Source: Ustilaginoidea virens (Eukaryota; Ascomycota; Sordariomycetes; Hypocreales; Clavicipitaceae). From it: DNA of 64,000 bases. The position numbers were made by a program, and so were the translations under genes. A model generated the notes under the pieces. That model was not told the origin of the DNA, did no database searches, and worked only from the letters and a program-made list of their open reading frames with translations. Location: contig NC_057319.1 in assembly GCF_000687475.1 (NCBI RefSeq), positions 5,632,001-5,696,000 on the forward strand, written 5' to 3'. Positions 22,419 to 34,364 of the stretch are shown here, piece by piece (positions within the stretch are counted from its first letter, which is position 1; each line of letters opens with the position of its first letter).

Positions 22419-23071
22419 CGCTCGAATCATGGCAAGAATTGTGGCTGACGGCGTGGTGACGGCGATTCGTGACAAGTCATTCAACCGCGAGCCTGGAACG
22501 GATCAGGGGCTCGGGCAAGGCGAAGCGGGGCGACGACATGGAAGTTGCTGCATGGTAGTTTGAGTTTTTGGCATTTAAATTTGCTCCTTCAATTCTAATT
22601 CTGTCTATTATGTTTAGTTACTGTGCCATGACGGATTGTCCAGCGTTTCCCACCTGTGAAGAAAACGATTAGTTTTTTCATAAGATTTTCCACGTGTCAT
22701 GGGAAAGTTTGTTAAGCTTTAAAGTACACGTAACCCTTTTTTACTTTTCTGGCTTGTACAAGCTCTGATGAAAAAAACCAAGAAAAGTTTTTCGGGCTTT
22801 GAATAACGTTGGGGCTGAATGACCGTTGGCAGCTTGACTATTACTAAACGCAAGCCTTGCGATTTGCCCTCGCCACGCACGTCGCCCCGGCCCCGGCTCC
22901 TGCGGGCCAAGCGTCCACGGGACCCGGCAATCGGGGTGCGCACCCTTGCACACGACGTCGACAACACTCGGCGCCGTCAGCTCGTCCGGGAGCAGCAACT
23001 ACCTAAACTAGTCACACTGAGCCCGACGACGCAGCGCGGAGCCGGGAACGCCATCAACACGGGCTCCACGC

Positions 23072-23092
23072 GGGGGGGGGGGGGGGGGGGGG
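23072..23092 (+). repeat. Poly(G) run, 21 nt
   Basis: Uninterrupted G21. Confidence 0.85.
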
Positions 23093-23332
23093 TCCGTCCA
23101 AGCCGAAGGTCAGGGTCCCGTCTACGGTGCACACCGACCTGCAAGCAGTCCCGTTGCGGGAACGACAAGGCACGCACGCCATGGAATTTAGCCCGGCAGC
23201 AGTCTGGCATCCGGGTCAATAGCCTAGCCTCGTTTGGGGGAGGGGAGCACAAGCGGCCCAGGCAGAAGATGGAGGAGGTGTTGGAGGAGGAGGGTGGGCT
23301 TTCGCGGCGCAAGCGGTATCAAGAGGTTCCCC

Positions 23333-23358
23333 GGGGGGGGGGGGGGGGGGGGGGGGGG
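23333..23358 (+). repeat. Poly(G) run, 26 nt
   Basis: Uninterrupted G26, 240 bp from the first G-run. Confidence 0.85.
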
Positions 23359-23419
23359 TTGGCCAGGCCGCGCTGTTCCTGGCGGCGGACGGGATTCGGG
23401 TTGGGCGACAGGGGCCAAC

Positions 23420-23446
23420 TTGTTGTTGTTGTTGTTGTTGTTGTTG
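23420..23446 (+). repeat. (TTG) microsatellite, about 9 copies
   Basis: Perfect TTG repeats followed by an interrupted copy (TCGTTG). Confidence 0.85.
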
Positions 23447-24054
23447 TCGTTGTCTGCGATGGATGGAACGTTTGATGCTGGCGATTGCGCGAGGGTCTGA
23501 GGGCGGAGGGGGCGGGTTGCCCCGTTGCTTGCCGCGCTTGTTGCTACATATGTACCCCTGGCGCAAGAAGCTCTCGCATCGCCGCAGGTGGACGGACACA
23601 GCGCGACGCAACTGACGCCGAGGGTCGATGGGGTAGCCACGCGGAAGCGGTGGGTTGGGGCAGCCGGCGTGCTCGTGCTCATGCTCGTGCTCGTGCCGCG
23701 GCGACGCCCGCTCGAAAAGGCGGCGCTCGAAAAAGCAAGTTGGGCATGCGCAGCTGCCGTCTGGTCGCAACATGAAGCAAACTGCTCCGTCGGGCGCGAC
23801 GCTGCTGCACGGCAAAGCGGCATGCAGCGCCTCAACCGTCCTGGTGTCAAGTCATTTCCGAGCGACCCCCGGCCCCCCCCACGACCAGACAGCCTACCAG
23901 ACATGTACCATACCAGGCAGGCAGGCGGCAAAAAGGCCCGGGGCAGCCGAGACGGGTGCAGGTGCAGGTGCACCGCAATGGCGCGTCCCCTTGCTCGGCA
24001 GCTGCTTTCAGAAGATGACCCAGATGCACCTGTCCCGTTTGGCCTGCACGGCCA

Positions 24055-24127
24055 AAGCAGAGCAGAGCAGAGCAGAGCAGAGCAGGGCAGAGAGCAGGGC
24101 AGAGAGCAGGGCAGAGAGCAGGGCAGA

Positions 24128-24168
<41 letters not shown>
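24055..24168 (+). repeat. (AGCAG)n, GGGCAGAGAGCA minisatellite and poly(T) 38
   Basis: Five-base AGCAG units (24055-24085) pass into about four 12-bp GGGCAGAGAGCA-like units, then an uninterrupted T38 at 24131-24168. The tandem units are probably derived from one another. Confidence 0.85.
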
Positions 24169-24169
<1 letters not shown>

Positions 24170-26107
24170 TTCACGAGAACATGAAAAATAACCTCATCAG
24201 CAGGGCAGCGGCGCCGTCGCAGCCCGGTCTTGCATCGGGCCGATCATCGGGCTTGGTTGGCCTGCACCCCGGCTGCTGCTGCACTCAACATGTAGTATTG
24301 ACCACACCCACCCATTAGTTCATGCAAGGGTTTACAAAAGATGCAAGATATTGTGCGTAGCGTAGCGTTGCCACGGACCGCCCGGTTGAATGGTAAAAAA
24401 AAAGGCCAGGCTGGTTCGCTCATGTAGAATCGATGCTAGCACGAGGATAAAAGTGCCGGATGTACGGAGTACTGCAGCAGGTTTTGCGGCAGGATTCCTT
24501 GCAGCCGTCTCATAGGGGGTTGAGGGGGCGAGGGGAGGGCTTTCAACACATTCTCGCTGAATAGCCAATGATGTCATTGCCTTAACCTAACCGTGTGCCG
24601 TTTTTCGCTGCCAGCCAGGACCGCACCGCTTGATTGATTGGATGGTCTTTTCTCGTCACGGTGAATAATCAGCAACTTGACGGTGGCAGCAGCTGACCGC
24701 TATACTGTCTCGTTGACTTGGGCTGGGACATGTAGTTTGGTGGAGAATTACATGTATGTAACCTCTCACTCGGCCAGCTGCATTGACTGTGCTATCGTCT
24801 GGGACAGCAGCCATCGAGAATGCATGTGGCCAAGTGACATTGACCACCTATGCCAGAATGCGCTGGCGACATCTGCGCAGGACCAGACCGCTGTGGGATT
24901 GCGCTGCGCTGCAAGAACCTGCTGTAAAGTCATGTCTGGTCTGATCCGACCAGACCCACCCGGAAATCAACAGAAGGTCTGGTGTCTGTCTGTCCGGTGT
25001 CTGTCCGGTGTCTGTCTGGAATCATGTGCAATCATTAATCACACCCAGACACTATAAAAATCTCCAATCCAGCAAAGCTCTGTTCAATATCTGGCACGGG
25101 TCTATCGAGTTAGGAACCATAGCCGCTGAGTGGGCCGCCCTGCAAGGGGGGGAGAAGGCAATGGTGCCGCTGATACGTGGATGGGGCCGTGCGCTCGTGT
25201 CGATTGACCAGACAGACCAGACGCTTTTGCCACCCAGGCAGCCCCAGCCCATTATTCCGACAATGGCAATGGCCAGGCAGCATCTTGCCCTACAGGGGAG
25301 AAGCTTGCAGATGGGTGCATCGTGCACCGTGCGTGACTAGGCAGTGGACCGCGGTGCTGACTAGGAGGGCAGGCGAGAACCGCGTGGGGATGAAACATGA
25401 CTACGGAGTACATTGAAACCTCCCAAGGTTACCTTGGTAGGTACCTGTTACTTTAGGACAGGCCAAAGAAGAAACGGCTGACGCCATGACACGCAACGCA
25501 ATCGGGCAAGTCGGGGTTGATGCATGTAGACACCAGACAAGTTCAGTGCACACTTGTTGGACAGAGCAAACCTTGACATGCTGCGGATACGGAGGTCGCG
25601 GATTCCACGTGTCGAAGTGTCTCTGGGTACCGAGGGCCTGGTAGCTTTGCAGCACCCCCTCCCCCCCCCCTCCCCCCGAGCTAAAGAGAGAGGCCAGCGC
25701 AACCGAGGCATGGGTGTACCATGTAGGAGGATTTGAAGCAAACAACGCCGCCTGGGAGTGAAGTCGTAGCCAGGCAACGTGCACTCGCTCGGCTCTGGCT
25801 GGCTTCAATGTTCTTTTTCATCCTTTTGACCCGTCAGGCTCAGCCGGAACCGTACCACCAGCGCACGCATCCATCAACCCGGGCCATCTGCATCTGCAGC
25901 CATCCGGGCTCATGTTTCATCAGAGATCGCAAGACCGTTCCAGGCACGTACGCAGGTATGGCTGGCACTGACGCCTCTACTAGTGCCCTGGCGCGGGGCG
26001 GAGTGTGGCTTTTCCAGCGGCCATCAGGATACGAAGCACTGCGAGACCTGTGAGACCGGCCAGACAGAAGTCCAGAGTCCAGACCCCAAGTCAAGCCAGT
26101 TCCATGG

Positions 26108-26145
26108 TACCAGACCAGACCAGACCAGACCAGACCAGACCAGCA
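26108..26145 (+). repeat. (CCAGA) microsatellite
   Basis: Six to seven copies of ACCAG/CCAGA in a row. Confidence 0.8.
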
Positions 26146-26312
26146 GACATATACAAACACATCCTGCCTCAGCACTGGACGAGTAAAAGGTTCAATGCGC
26201 GCCACCCCCTTCCCCCCCCCCCCCCCTTATTATTAGCTCTGCCAAAGCGGACCCAGACAGGCACCAGACAGGCACCAGGACATGCCGGCTGCATCCAGTC
26301 GGCTGCTAACAT

Positions 26313-26319
26313 ATATACA

Positions 26320-26350
<31 letters not shown>
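26313..26350 (+). repeat. (ACAT) microsatellite, about 9 copies
   Basis: ACAT tetranucleotide run flanked by ATATAT on both sides. Confidence 0.85.
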
Positions 26351-26352
<2 letters not shown>

Positions 26353-27101
26353 GTGCATGTAATGTTCTCACCTGTGCCCGCCTGTCTTGTTCCCAACCGT
26401 CTGGTGCTCAAACAGGAAATCACACACCTGCCTGCAGGCTGGGGCTGGGCCGTCTCTGGACCGAGCGGTGAAATCCAGCTTTTGCAGAGTCGACTCTTGC
26501 GCCATTAAGCCGTATAGTGCTGCGGCGCAGTCCAGCCGTGCCCGGCCTCGATCGATCTCTGTTCCACCCTTGAGCCCCCCCTTAACCCACTCTCTCCTTC
26601 TTCTGATGAAGAAAGTTGACCCCACCAAGTCCATTGTGGCGAGTTACTTGGTCCGTTGCTAAGGTTTTCTGCTACCCAAGTTATCAGCTAGTGCGCCAAG
26701 AGTTTCCACCCTGGTACGGAGTATCATCCTTTTTTTTCTTCCCTCGTCTCTTATTGGCCAACTCGGTGTCTGTAAATCGACTTGACGGAATCGTCAAGTT
26801 TCCGACTCGTTCTTGCTGCTGCTGTGGACAAAACATTACCACAGCGCGGCCAGCCCCAGGCAACCCAGGTCGTTCATTAATCAGTCATTAATCATGATCC
26901 TGACTCTTGCTCGATTTGCGAAACCCGATCCGTGGGTTAAATGCTCCTTCCCTGCACTGACACCGTCACCGTCACCGTCGCCGTGAAATATCGCACATCA
27001 AGACTTCCTTTGCCAGGTTATGGAGACCAAGTCCATGTTTCATTTGGCTGCTCACTTCCTCCGTCGTGTCTTTGTTGCCTGACACCCAGACCTGACCCGA
27101 C

Positions 27102-28746
27102 ATGGGACTCATGGTTTCCTCTCGCCTCGGCACTGCGACGCTGCCATCGCACTCACCCTCCTCGATCCTGTTCACAAACGTCCGCATTTTCGACGGCCAG
27201 GACGAAATCCCCCGCGGCCACGTTCTTGTCCAGAGCGGAAGAATCGCAAAGGTTTCCTCCCGGCCGATAGCTCCGCCGGACAAGGCAACCGTCGTGCTCG
27301 ACAGGCCCGGTCACACACTGCTTCCAGGCTTGATTGACGGGCATGTGCATGTTTACGAGGCTGCGGCTCTAACCCAGTCGCTGCAGTTTGGCGTCACAAC
27401 CGTGTGCGACATGCACAACGAACCCGTCGTTATCGCGCAAATGAGACATGTCGCTGCCACCAACACAGATGCGGCAGATCTGAGGTCTGCATGTCACGGA
27501 GCCACCATCGAGGGTGGATGGCCTGCTGCACTCCTCTTGTCTCATGATCCTTCCCCAGAGGTGCGCGAGTCTCGCCCCAGACCACAACCACAACGTCCTT
27601 TGCGCCGCCCCTCCTCATCCGCGCCGGCCAAGCAGAGATGAAGAGGCGCAGCAAAGCAGCTACGAGTATCAGAACAGGACCCTTGCGCTAACTTGTCAAT
27701 TACAGTTCAAGGCCGCTCTGGAAAAGTGGCCCAAACTCAAGACGCAAGACGACGTCGACGCCTTTGTCCAGTTGCGCAAGTCGGACGCGGATTACGTCAA
27801 GCTGTTCCACGAAGACGGCAAGTGTCTCCAGGTTGATCTTCCCAAGCCGAGCCTGGAGCTACAGCGCATGATTGCAAGGGCAGCCCACGACAACGGACTG
27901 CCCGTCTTTGCGCATGCCTTTGGGCTGGAATCCGCCATTGAGGTTCTGAACGCTGGTGCAGACGGGATGGCGCATACCATCGTCGACTCACCCCCCACCC
28001 AAGCGTTGATCGAGGCTTACAAGAGGAATAACGCGTACGTCAAGACCTGCTGCCCCCTCTTTGCTTGTTTTTTTTTTTTTTTTTTTTTTTTTTTTCTTTA
28101 TAAAAATTCCCCGAACCGCATCGGACCATAGTCTGACTCGGCGGCTACAGTCACTGCAACCCCACCCTTGTCGGCATCGCGAGCATGACCAACCAAGGCC
28201 TCAAAGACCAGGAGGAGTATGCAAATGACCCACGCGTCCAGAGGTTTCTGCCCGGCCCTGCGAGGGCCATCTTGTGCAAGTGCGTCGCTTTGTCGAGCGA
28301 TAGCTGTCGCGTGGAATACGCCTACGAGAGCGTGAGAATGATGCGCGAGGCAGGTGTCGACGTCATCATGTGAGCATCCTCCCCCTCTCTTCCTCGTCGC
28401 CGCCATGTCGCTCGGGGTTTGTGTCTGCCTCCGTCTTACTCACGGAATCTCGCACAGGGGCACCGACACAACGGGCCGAGTCGGCGGGATGGCCTTTGGT
28501 GTGACGGCCCATCATGAAATTGCCATGTTTGTCAAGCACTGCGGCTTTGCGCCCATTGAGGCCCTGCGGTCTGCGACGTCTATTGCGGCACGGAGATTCC
28601 GGCTCAACGACCGCGGCAGGATCCAGCCGGGCTTGAGGGCGGATTTGGTCCTGGTGGAGGGCAATCCAATCGATGATATAGGCGACACGTTGAATCTGAG
28701 AGGTGTTTGGAAACAGGGCGTTCTTTGCTCGTCGTATGCTCTGTAG
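27102..28746 (+). CDS. Amidohydrolase (imidazolonepropionase-like)
   Basis: Four exons, 27102-27560, 27706-28034, 28151-28369 and 28458-28746, give 431 residues. Metal-binding features appear in order: DGHVHV (His81, His83), DADYVKLFHEDG with the lysine expected to be carbamylated, VFAHAFGLESAIE and AHTIVD histidines, and a late Asp in VIMGTDTTG. The composite barrel-end motif GLRADLVLVEGNP is typical. The enzyme probably hydrolyses a cyclic amide or a peptide-like substrate in the cytosol; the family includes prolidase-like, Xaa-Pro and ochratoxin-type hydrolases, and sequence alone does not choose. Introns are GT-AG; the second contains 28 consecutive T's. No signal peptide is obvious. Confidence 0.87.
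28068..28095 (+). repeat. Poly(T) 28 inside an amidohydrolase intron
   Basis: Uninterrupted T28 inside intron 2 (28035-28150), far from both splice sites. Confidence 0.85.
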
Positions 28747-29628
28747 GGAAGTCAATCATGTAGATTTCAGGGCCCCACGCCCCTTTTCTTCTTCTGCTCC
28801 TGATACCATGGCGATAAGGCACGCATTGATTGACTGTAAACAAGCTTTCCCTACCTTTCCATGGGTAGGTGGGACATGAAGAGGCAACCGCAGATCTCTC
28901 GGGTGCTCCCGGCTGTGGGTCCCCAACACCATCGAGTCGAAAACTTTGCGCTGCCGGACCGGCAAAGATGATGGTAGTGGAATGCTAGCCTCTAGGGTTG
29001 AAACTTGGCAGTTTACTCCGCAGTTGGCTTGTCTTGGAAAAATGAGGGATGGGGAATCCCAAGTGCAATCGGTGCTGTGTGGAGACGTTGGCGATGAAAT
29101 GCGGCCAAACTTGGGCGGGGCGTGACATGCTCCAGAGTACTTGACATTACATACAGCACGGGGCAAGCGGCAAGTACATTTCGTGAGCAGATTCGCAGAG
29201 AATTAGCTGTTGAACTTTGAATCCAGATGGGGATGACTTATATACATGTGCTATATGTCCGCACGGCTCCAGCGGTAGCATTCGCGTCTAACGTACACAC
29301 CTTATATACTATATTTGCACAAAGTGTCAGTACATAACATTGATGTCTGGTATACTTTTCGTGCTTGCTCTTGACGCCAACAGTACCAAGGGCATAGGCT
29401 GGTAGCTGTTGAGGAGCGGAGTAGGGAAACGATGCCCCACCTCGACCTGGGATTAGCTGGAACTTAACTGGAGCCCCCAATGATGCAAGAGGCAAGCAAG
29501 AGACCAGGCACAGGCAGGTTCTGTTCTTTTCTTCTCAAGCCCTTGGTTCGGCCATCTTGCCATCGACCATCAAAAACCCATAGTCAAACCGCTGTGGTGC
29601 ACAATCCGCCAAGCAGACAGATATTCGG
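28747..29628. other. Intergenic, no gene recognised
   Basis: Separates the 3' end of the amidohydrolase gene and the palA gene; only short frames. Confidence 0.5.
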
Positions 29629-32164
29629 ATGATGGCGACGTGAGTGCCCCAACCGGGATCATTGAAACCGTGCTCTTTCTTATTTTTGGCACGCTGCACC
29701 ACCCCGCTGTGACCCAACTCGCAGCCACGGGGATGCTAACTCGAGCTTGGTTCCAGCACCGGCAGCGTCCTATCGCTGCCATTTCGACGGTCAACCCATC
29801 TCTCATTAGCCTCCACGATCCGCCAGTACATCAATAGCAAGTATGACCAGCACCCCGACATGTTCAAGCGGGACCTCGAGGTCATTGATGCCCTTCGTCG
29901 AGACGCCGTCAACGTTCGCGAACCGCACCCTAGCGGGGTCAAGAAGCTTCAGGCTTACGCCGGCCAGTTGGCTTGGATAAGCGGCAAGTTTCCGATCGAT
30001 GTGCGTTGTCCCATGACGTCGCTTCACTCGGCGGCGCAAACCAACCAACACCCCCCCCCCCCCTCGGGGTGAATTGCGCGACTAAGAATTCCTAGATCGG
30101 AGCCGAGTTTACGTGGTATCCTGCGCTTGGGTACAATACCGAACGGCCCATGGTGCGAAACAATATCAAGTACGAGCTTCTCAACGTGCTGTACAACCTG
30201 GCAGCATTGTATTCGCAGCTGGCGGTCAATGCTCCGCGCAACAACGCCGAGGGTATCAGATCGGCAGCCAACAACTTCTCCCTCGCCGCCGGCGTACTCT
30301 GCCACATGAAGAAGGAAGTGGTGCCCGAGTTGCGACTGTCGGACCCGCCCGAGGACATGGACGAGCAGACGTTGGAGTCCTTGATGCAACTGTGCCTGGC
30401 CCAGAGCCAGGAGTGCTTCTGGCAAAAGGCCGTGGTTGACGGGTACAAGGATGCGTCCATAGCCAAGCTGGCGGCCAGGGTTTCGGATTTGTACAATCTG
30501 GCTGGGGAGGCAGCCGTGAAAAGCGAAGCGATTAGCAGCGCCTGGATTCATCACATGACCGCCAAACACCATCATTTTGCCGCCGCCGCGCAATATCGAG
30601 CTGCTTGCGACTGCTTGGAAAAGAGAAGATACGGCGAAGAGGTGGCTAGGTTGACGGATGCGGTTGCTTGCGCTTCGGAGGGCCTGAAGGAGACAAAGGG
30701 CGGTTACCTGAACAAGACAGTGGTGGACGACCTTCACGGGCTGAAGAGAAAGGTCGAGGAGGATCTTAAGCGGGCCGAGAAGGATAACGACATGATCTTT
30801 CTAAGTACACCGCTTTCCGCACCGACGTTCCCCTGGTTGTCTCTTTCCGTCAGTCAGGCTAACTCCAGTGCCAAACAGATCCCGTTCCTCCCAAATCGGA
30901 GCTCAGAATCTTGGAGAGGGCAAACATGGCAGTGGCTCGAGTGCCGCCTCAGGTGGAAAGCCCTTTCGATTTCTTGGGCGACGGAGCAGAATTCGGGCCG
31001 GCGCTGTTTTCCAAGCTGGTTCCGTTTTCCGTTCACGTCGCAACGTCAATTTACGAAGAGCGCCGCGACCGCATGGTGAACCAAAACATTATCCAGGAGT
31101 TGGAGACTCTCAACGACAGCATTCACTCTTTGCTGCGCTCAATCGGCCTTCCCGGATCACTGCAGGCACTGGAAAAGCCTCTAGGTTTACCTCCAAACTT
31201 GGTGCAGCATGCCGAAGAGCTCAGGCAAGCAGAAGCCATCGAAAGGCTCCGCAAGTCGTTTGCAGACCTTGAAAAACTGCGAGCAGCCGACGTGGCCATA
31301 TTTGACGAAGGAAAGTCAGCCCTGGCCGCCGAAAACGACGAGGACCAGAAGCTGAGGAGGAAGTACGGCACTGATCGGTGGAACCGCCCCGAAAGTCAAG
31401 GCGATGCCCAGGGCGGCCAACTCTGGGGACACGCCGCAGGGATCGAAGAATACTTCACCAGCAGCGCCAGCAGCGACGAAGTGGTGCGAGAAAAGTACAC
31501 CGCCAACGAGGAACTGCTGCATATTCTGTGCGGCCCCGACAGGGGCCTCTTGGACTTTGTGCCCACCAGTTCCCAGCGGGACACGAACCCTGACCTGAAG
31601 CAGTCGGTCGGAAAGCTAAGGAGCGCATACAACGACATTCTGAGGCTCGAGAGCAAAAGGCGGAAGAAGATGGAGGCGTTGCGCCACAACGCGCGCAAGG
31701 ACGACATCAAGCCCGACATCTTGAAGGAGGCAGCCCGTCTGGAGCGGACATACCCATCCATCGCGATTGTTCCCGCACACTTTGAGGATTTCTTTGAGAA
31801 GAGGCTGGACAGACTGTACGAGCCGGAACTTGATGCCCTGGATGGCGAGGCCGCCGAGCAGGACCGACTACTGAAGGAGGTGGAACGCGCCAACAATGAG
31901 TTTGAGGCGCAGAAACGCAGGTGCGGAGACAGGGGATCACACGAACGGGAAGTGGCGCTACAGAAGCTGGATGGCGCATATTTCAAGTACAAGGAGATAA
32001 TAAACAACCTCGAGGTGGGCAGAAAGTTTTACAACGACTTGAGCAAGATTGTTGGGCAAGGGTTTCGTGATGTGGTCAGGGCATGGGTGGCAGAGAGGCG
32101 GATGGAAGCCAGGGCGTTGGAAGAGTAAGTCAACGTCATGCCTCCTTTTCTCTCTCTCTCTCTT

Positions 32165-32197
<33 letters not shown>

Positions 32198-32668
32198 CCC
32201 CTTTTTTTTCCTTTTTCCTTTTCTTTTTTGGGTTGGCGAGACTAACAAGCTCAAAGAGAAATCAACATGCCAACCTTGTCTACTCTGAGCCTCTCAAGGA
32301 ACCAGCCATCACCGCCGCAGAGCCCGACAACAAAGGCACCGTGCCAGCAAGCGCAAGCGTCTTACTTTGCGGCAGACCCCGTGCCAGCGAGGCTTTCTCG
32401 TGCTCCGTCACCGCCACAACAGCAAGCTTTGCAAGCGTCCAGGCAGTTCATCACCAGCCCTGCCGAGGCGTCGATCCAATCATGGGCAGGAGATGGCGTT
32501 GAGCAGCCGCAGCCAGTGGCACCGCAGAGAACCCCCATGCCCATGGCAGCCATGTGGAATCCCGCGATGGGAATCAAGTTTGGCGGCGGCGGCCCTCCAC
32601 CGGGGCAGAGTAAGCAGGACGGCGGTTCCACAACCTGGCATCCCGGCTCGGGGATCAAGTTTGGCTGA
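29629..32668 (+). CDS. palA: pH-response regulator PalA/Rim20 (BRO1 domain)
   Basis: Five exons, 29629-29639, 29757-30000, 30096-30804, 30879-32124 and 32257-32668, give 873 residues. The first exon is 11 nt (ATGATGGCGAC), or 8 nt if the second ATG is used; it precedes GTGAGT and joins to SLPFRRSTHLSLASTIRQYI. The BRO1 domain covers about residues 1-380 (QLAWISGKFPIDIGAEFTWY, NVLYNLAALYSQLA, YLNKTVVDDLHGL). A coiled-coil V domain follows to about 740, then a Pro/Gln-rich tail ending in two WxPxxGIKFG repeats (WNPAMGIKFG and WHPGSGIKFG). PalA binds YPXL motifs in PacC/Rim101 and links it to ESCRT-III (Vps32/Snf7) so that PacC is cleaved at alkaline pH. Splice joins LNPVPPKSELRILERANMAV support the exon chain. 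Confidence 0.93.
32149..32232 (+). repeat. CT/TTTC-rich tract in palA intron 4
   Basis: (CT)n and (TTTC)n followed by T-runs inside the last palA intron (32125-32256). Confidence 0.75.
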
Positions 32669-34364
32669 AAGACGCGTACCGGATCGGACGATGTATGAAA
32701 ACTGTTTCTTTTTCCGCATTTTTCTTTCTTTCTTGTTTTTATTTCTTTTTCCCAAGCAGCGTTACAGCTTTGAATTGGGTCTGTGTCGGAATATGTCCCA
32801 TTCTTCGCGGCGCATGGGTCATGACGTCACGCTCTAAGGTGACGCAATTGACGACGTTGCCGGGTTTAATGAATGGCTCGACAATCATGATATTAACAGT
32901 ATCATGCTCTACCGTTGAGCTATAGAGACATGTTTGGTGGTTCTCGGACCAGCCGGGATTTCATAACTGATTCTGAATGGTCACAAGGATCTATGTACCG
33001 GCCATTTCGCCAGACGCAAAGTCTAGCGTGATTCGCAAGTGGCAGATAATCAGCACTTTGACTGAATGAAACCAAGGGCTAGCGTTCGTCGAGACGAGTA
33101 ATATGCTGGAGGCCACGCAAGACAAGTTGACTCATGAGAATAGAGTTTGACAGGTCTCCGACAGCTTTTCCCAAGAAAAAGACACCAGCTTTACTGAAAA
33201 AAAAAAACCACATCTTATTTTATTGACGGCGAGGGGCGTAACTTTTGACCAACGAGGCAGAGGCCGATGAGCTAGGTGAGTCCGGTGCCGATGTTCCAGG
33301 ACCAGGGCGCATCCGAAACAAGAGGCAGCTGCGAGCCGCGTCAGCTGCTTGAAGAGGAGACGGCGTGTCTGGATATTTGCACGCGCGGCCGAGACGACAG
33401 ACCGGCGGGTTTGGCTTGGAGACGGGCTGAGCGGCAGCCGTGTTGAGGGACGTGACAAAGGCAAGCTTGGCTGGACGTGGGGCAAATCTCGGCGATTGAA
33501 GGGGCATCGCAGCGGAATGCAAGGATGCGAGGGGAGCGGGCTTTCTCATGGCTTACTAGTAGGGCAACGCGTCTACATACCTACTTATCCGACAAGAGGT
33601 GGGCGCCGACGACCGCCGAGTCGGGACAACGTTGCCGGAGCGGGGGCTCGGTGGAGCAGCGCTTGCTCCTTTGGGAAACCACGGCGCCAACGGTGGCGGC
33701 GAGGAGGGAAGCTCGAGGCTAAAGGCTCTGCCAGCCGGTGGTTGTTTCTCCTGTACGCGCGGCCTTTGGGCAGGGCCTGGCGCTAGCAGACGGAAAGAGG
33801 TCACGACGCACAGGATGCACACGACGCAAGAGAGCTTGTCGACTCCACCTTATGTGCTATGGGCGGGCTGCGGATCCAAGGGCTGGGCGGATTATGTGTC
33901 CAGTTCGATCCGTCCATCCACCGTCTGGCTCGCTCAGGAAGCTCCGTCGTCCCAAATGGGTTATCGGCTGCGACGGCTGCTTGCCCCAGGAGATAAACCT
34001 GCAAAAGCCCGTACCGGCTTAGCCTGGGTGGCTTTCCCCCATGGATGGTGCGCCGACGAGTGGTTCCGTCGCGAGGGAGGATGACGACGACTCGCCGGCC
34101 CTCTTGGATATAACTAGCGGCGTCGCCTTTGGTTGTGTCTGGTTTAACCTCTGTCGGTGGATAAAGCAGCTTCGACGTCATCTGCGCCTCCCGGTCCAGC
34201 CGTCTTCAGGGGAGAAAAAAAAAGAACAACAACAAGAACAGAAACCGAAACCCGCCTGCGACATCACGGCCCCAACTGTTGGGAGGAACTGGAACCGTGC
34301 TTGGTAGTCCGTCCTGCCTGTCTGCCAGCACCCCCACCCAACACCGGCCGCATCTCGCCATAGA
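32669..34364. other. Intergenic; carries a tRNA-like fragment
   Basis: About 1.7 kb. A 5' tRNA fragment is annotated at 32881-32929; otherwise no gene is seen. Confidence 0.5.
32881..32929 (-). pseudogene. Truncated tRNA-Asn(GUU)-like fragment, mitochondrial type
   Basis: Read on the minus strand it gives GTCTCTATAGCTCAACGGTA then GAGC, a clean acceptor start and D arm, then TGATA CTGTTAA TATCA, a 5-bp anticodon stem with a GTT anticodon. After the anticodon arm the similarity stops: there is no TTCRA T-arm at the right distance and no TAGAGAC to close the acceptor. The AT-rich anticodon stem is unlike a nuclear tRNA-Asn, where the stem is usually GC-rich. I read it as the 5' two-thirds of a mitochondrial-type trnN inserted in the nucleus. 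Confidence 0.55.

Larger units (their letters stand above)
22419..27101. other. Long gene-free, microsatellite-rich region
   Basis: About 4.7 kb with no credible gene; the long frames near 23224-24191 are homopolymer and microsatellite translations. Tract types change every few hundred bases (individual entries follow). CCAGAC words are also frequent between 25190 and 26150. Two ACTCCGTA/TACGGAGT words are near 24463 and 25402, and one near 26714. Confidence 0.55.

Noticed and set aside
23224..24191. Long frames on both strands (up to 316 codons)
   Set aside because: They translate homopolymers and microsatellites (polylysine, CSLP repeats, polyglycine, polyproline) and have no domain.
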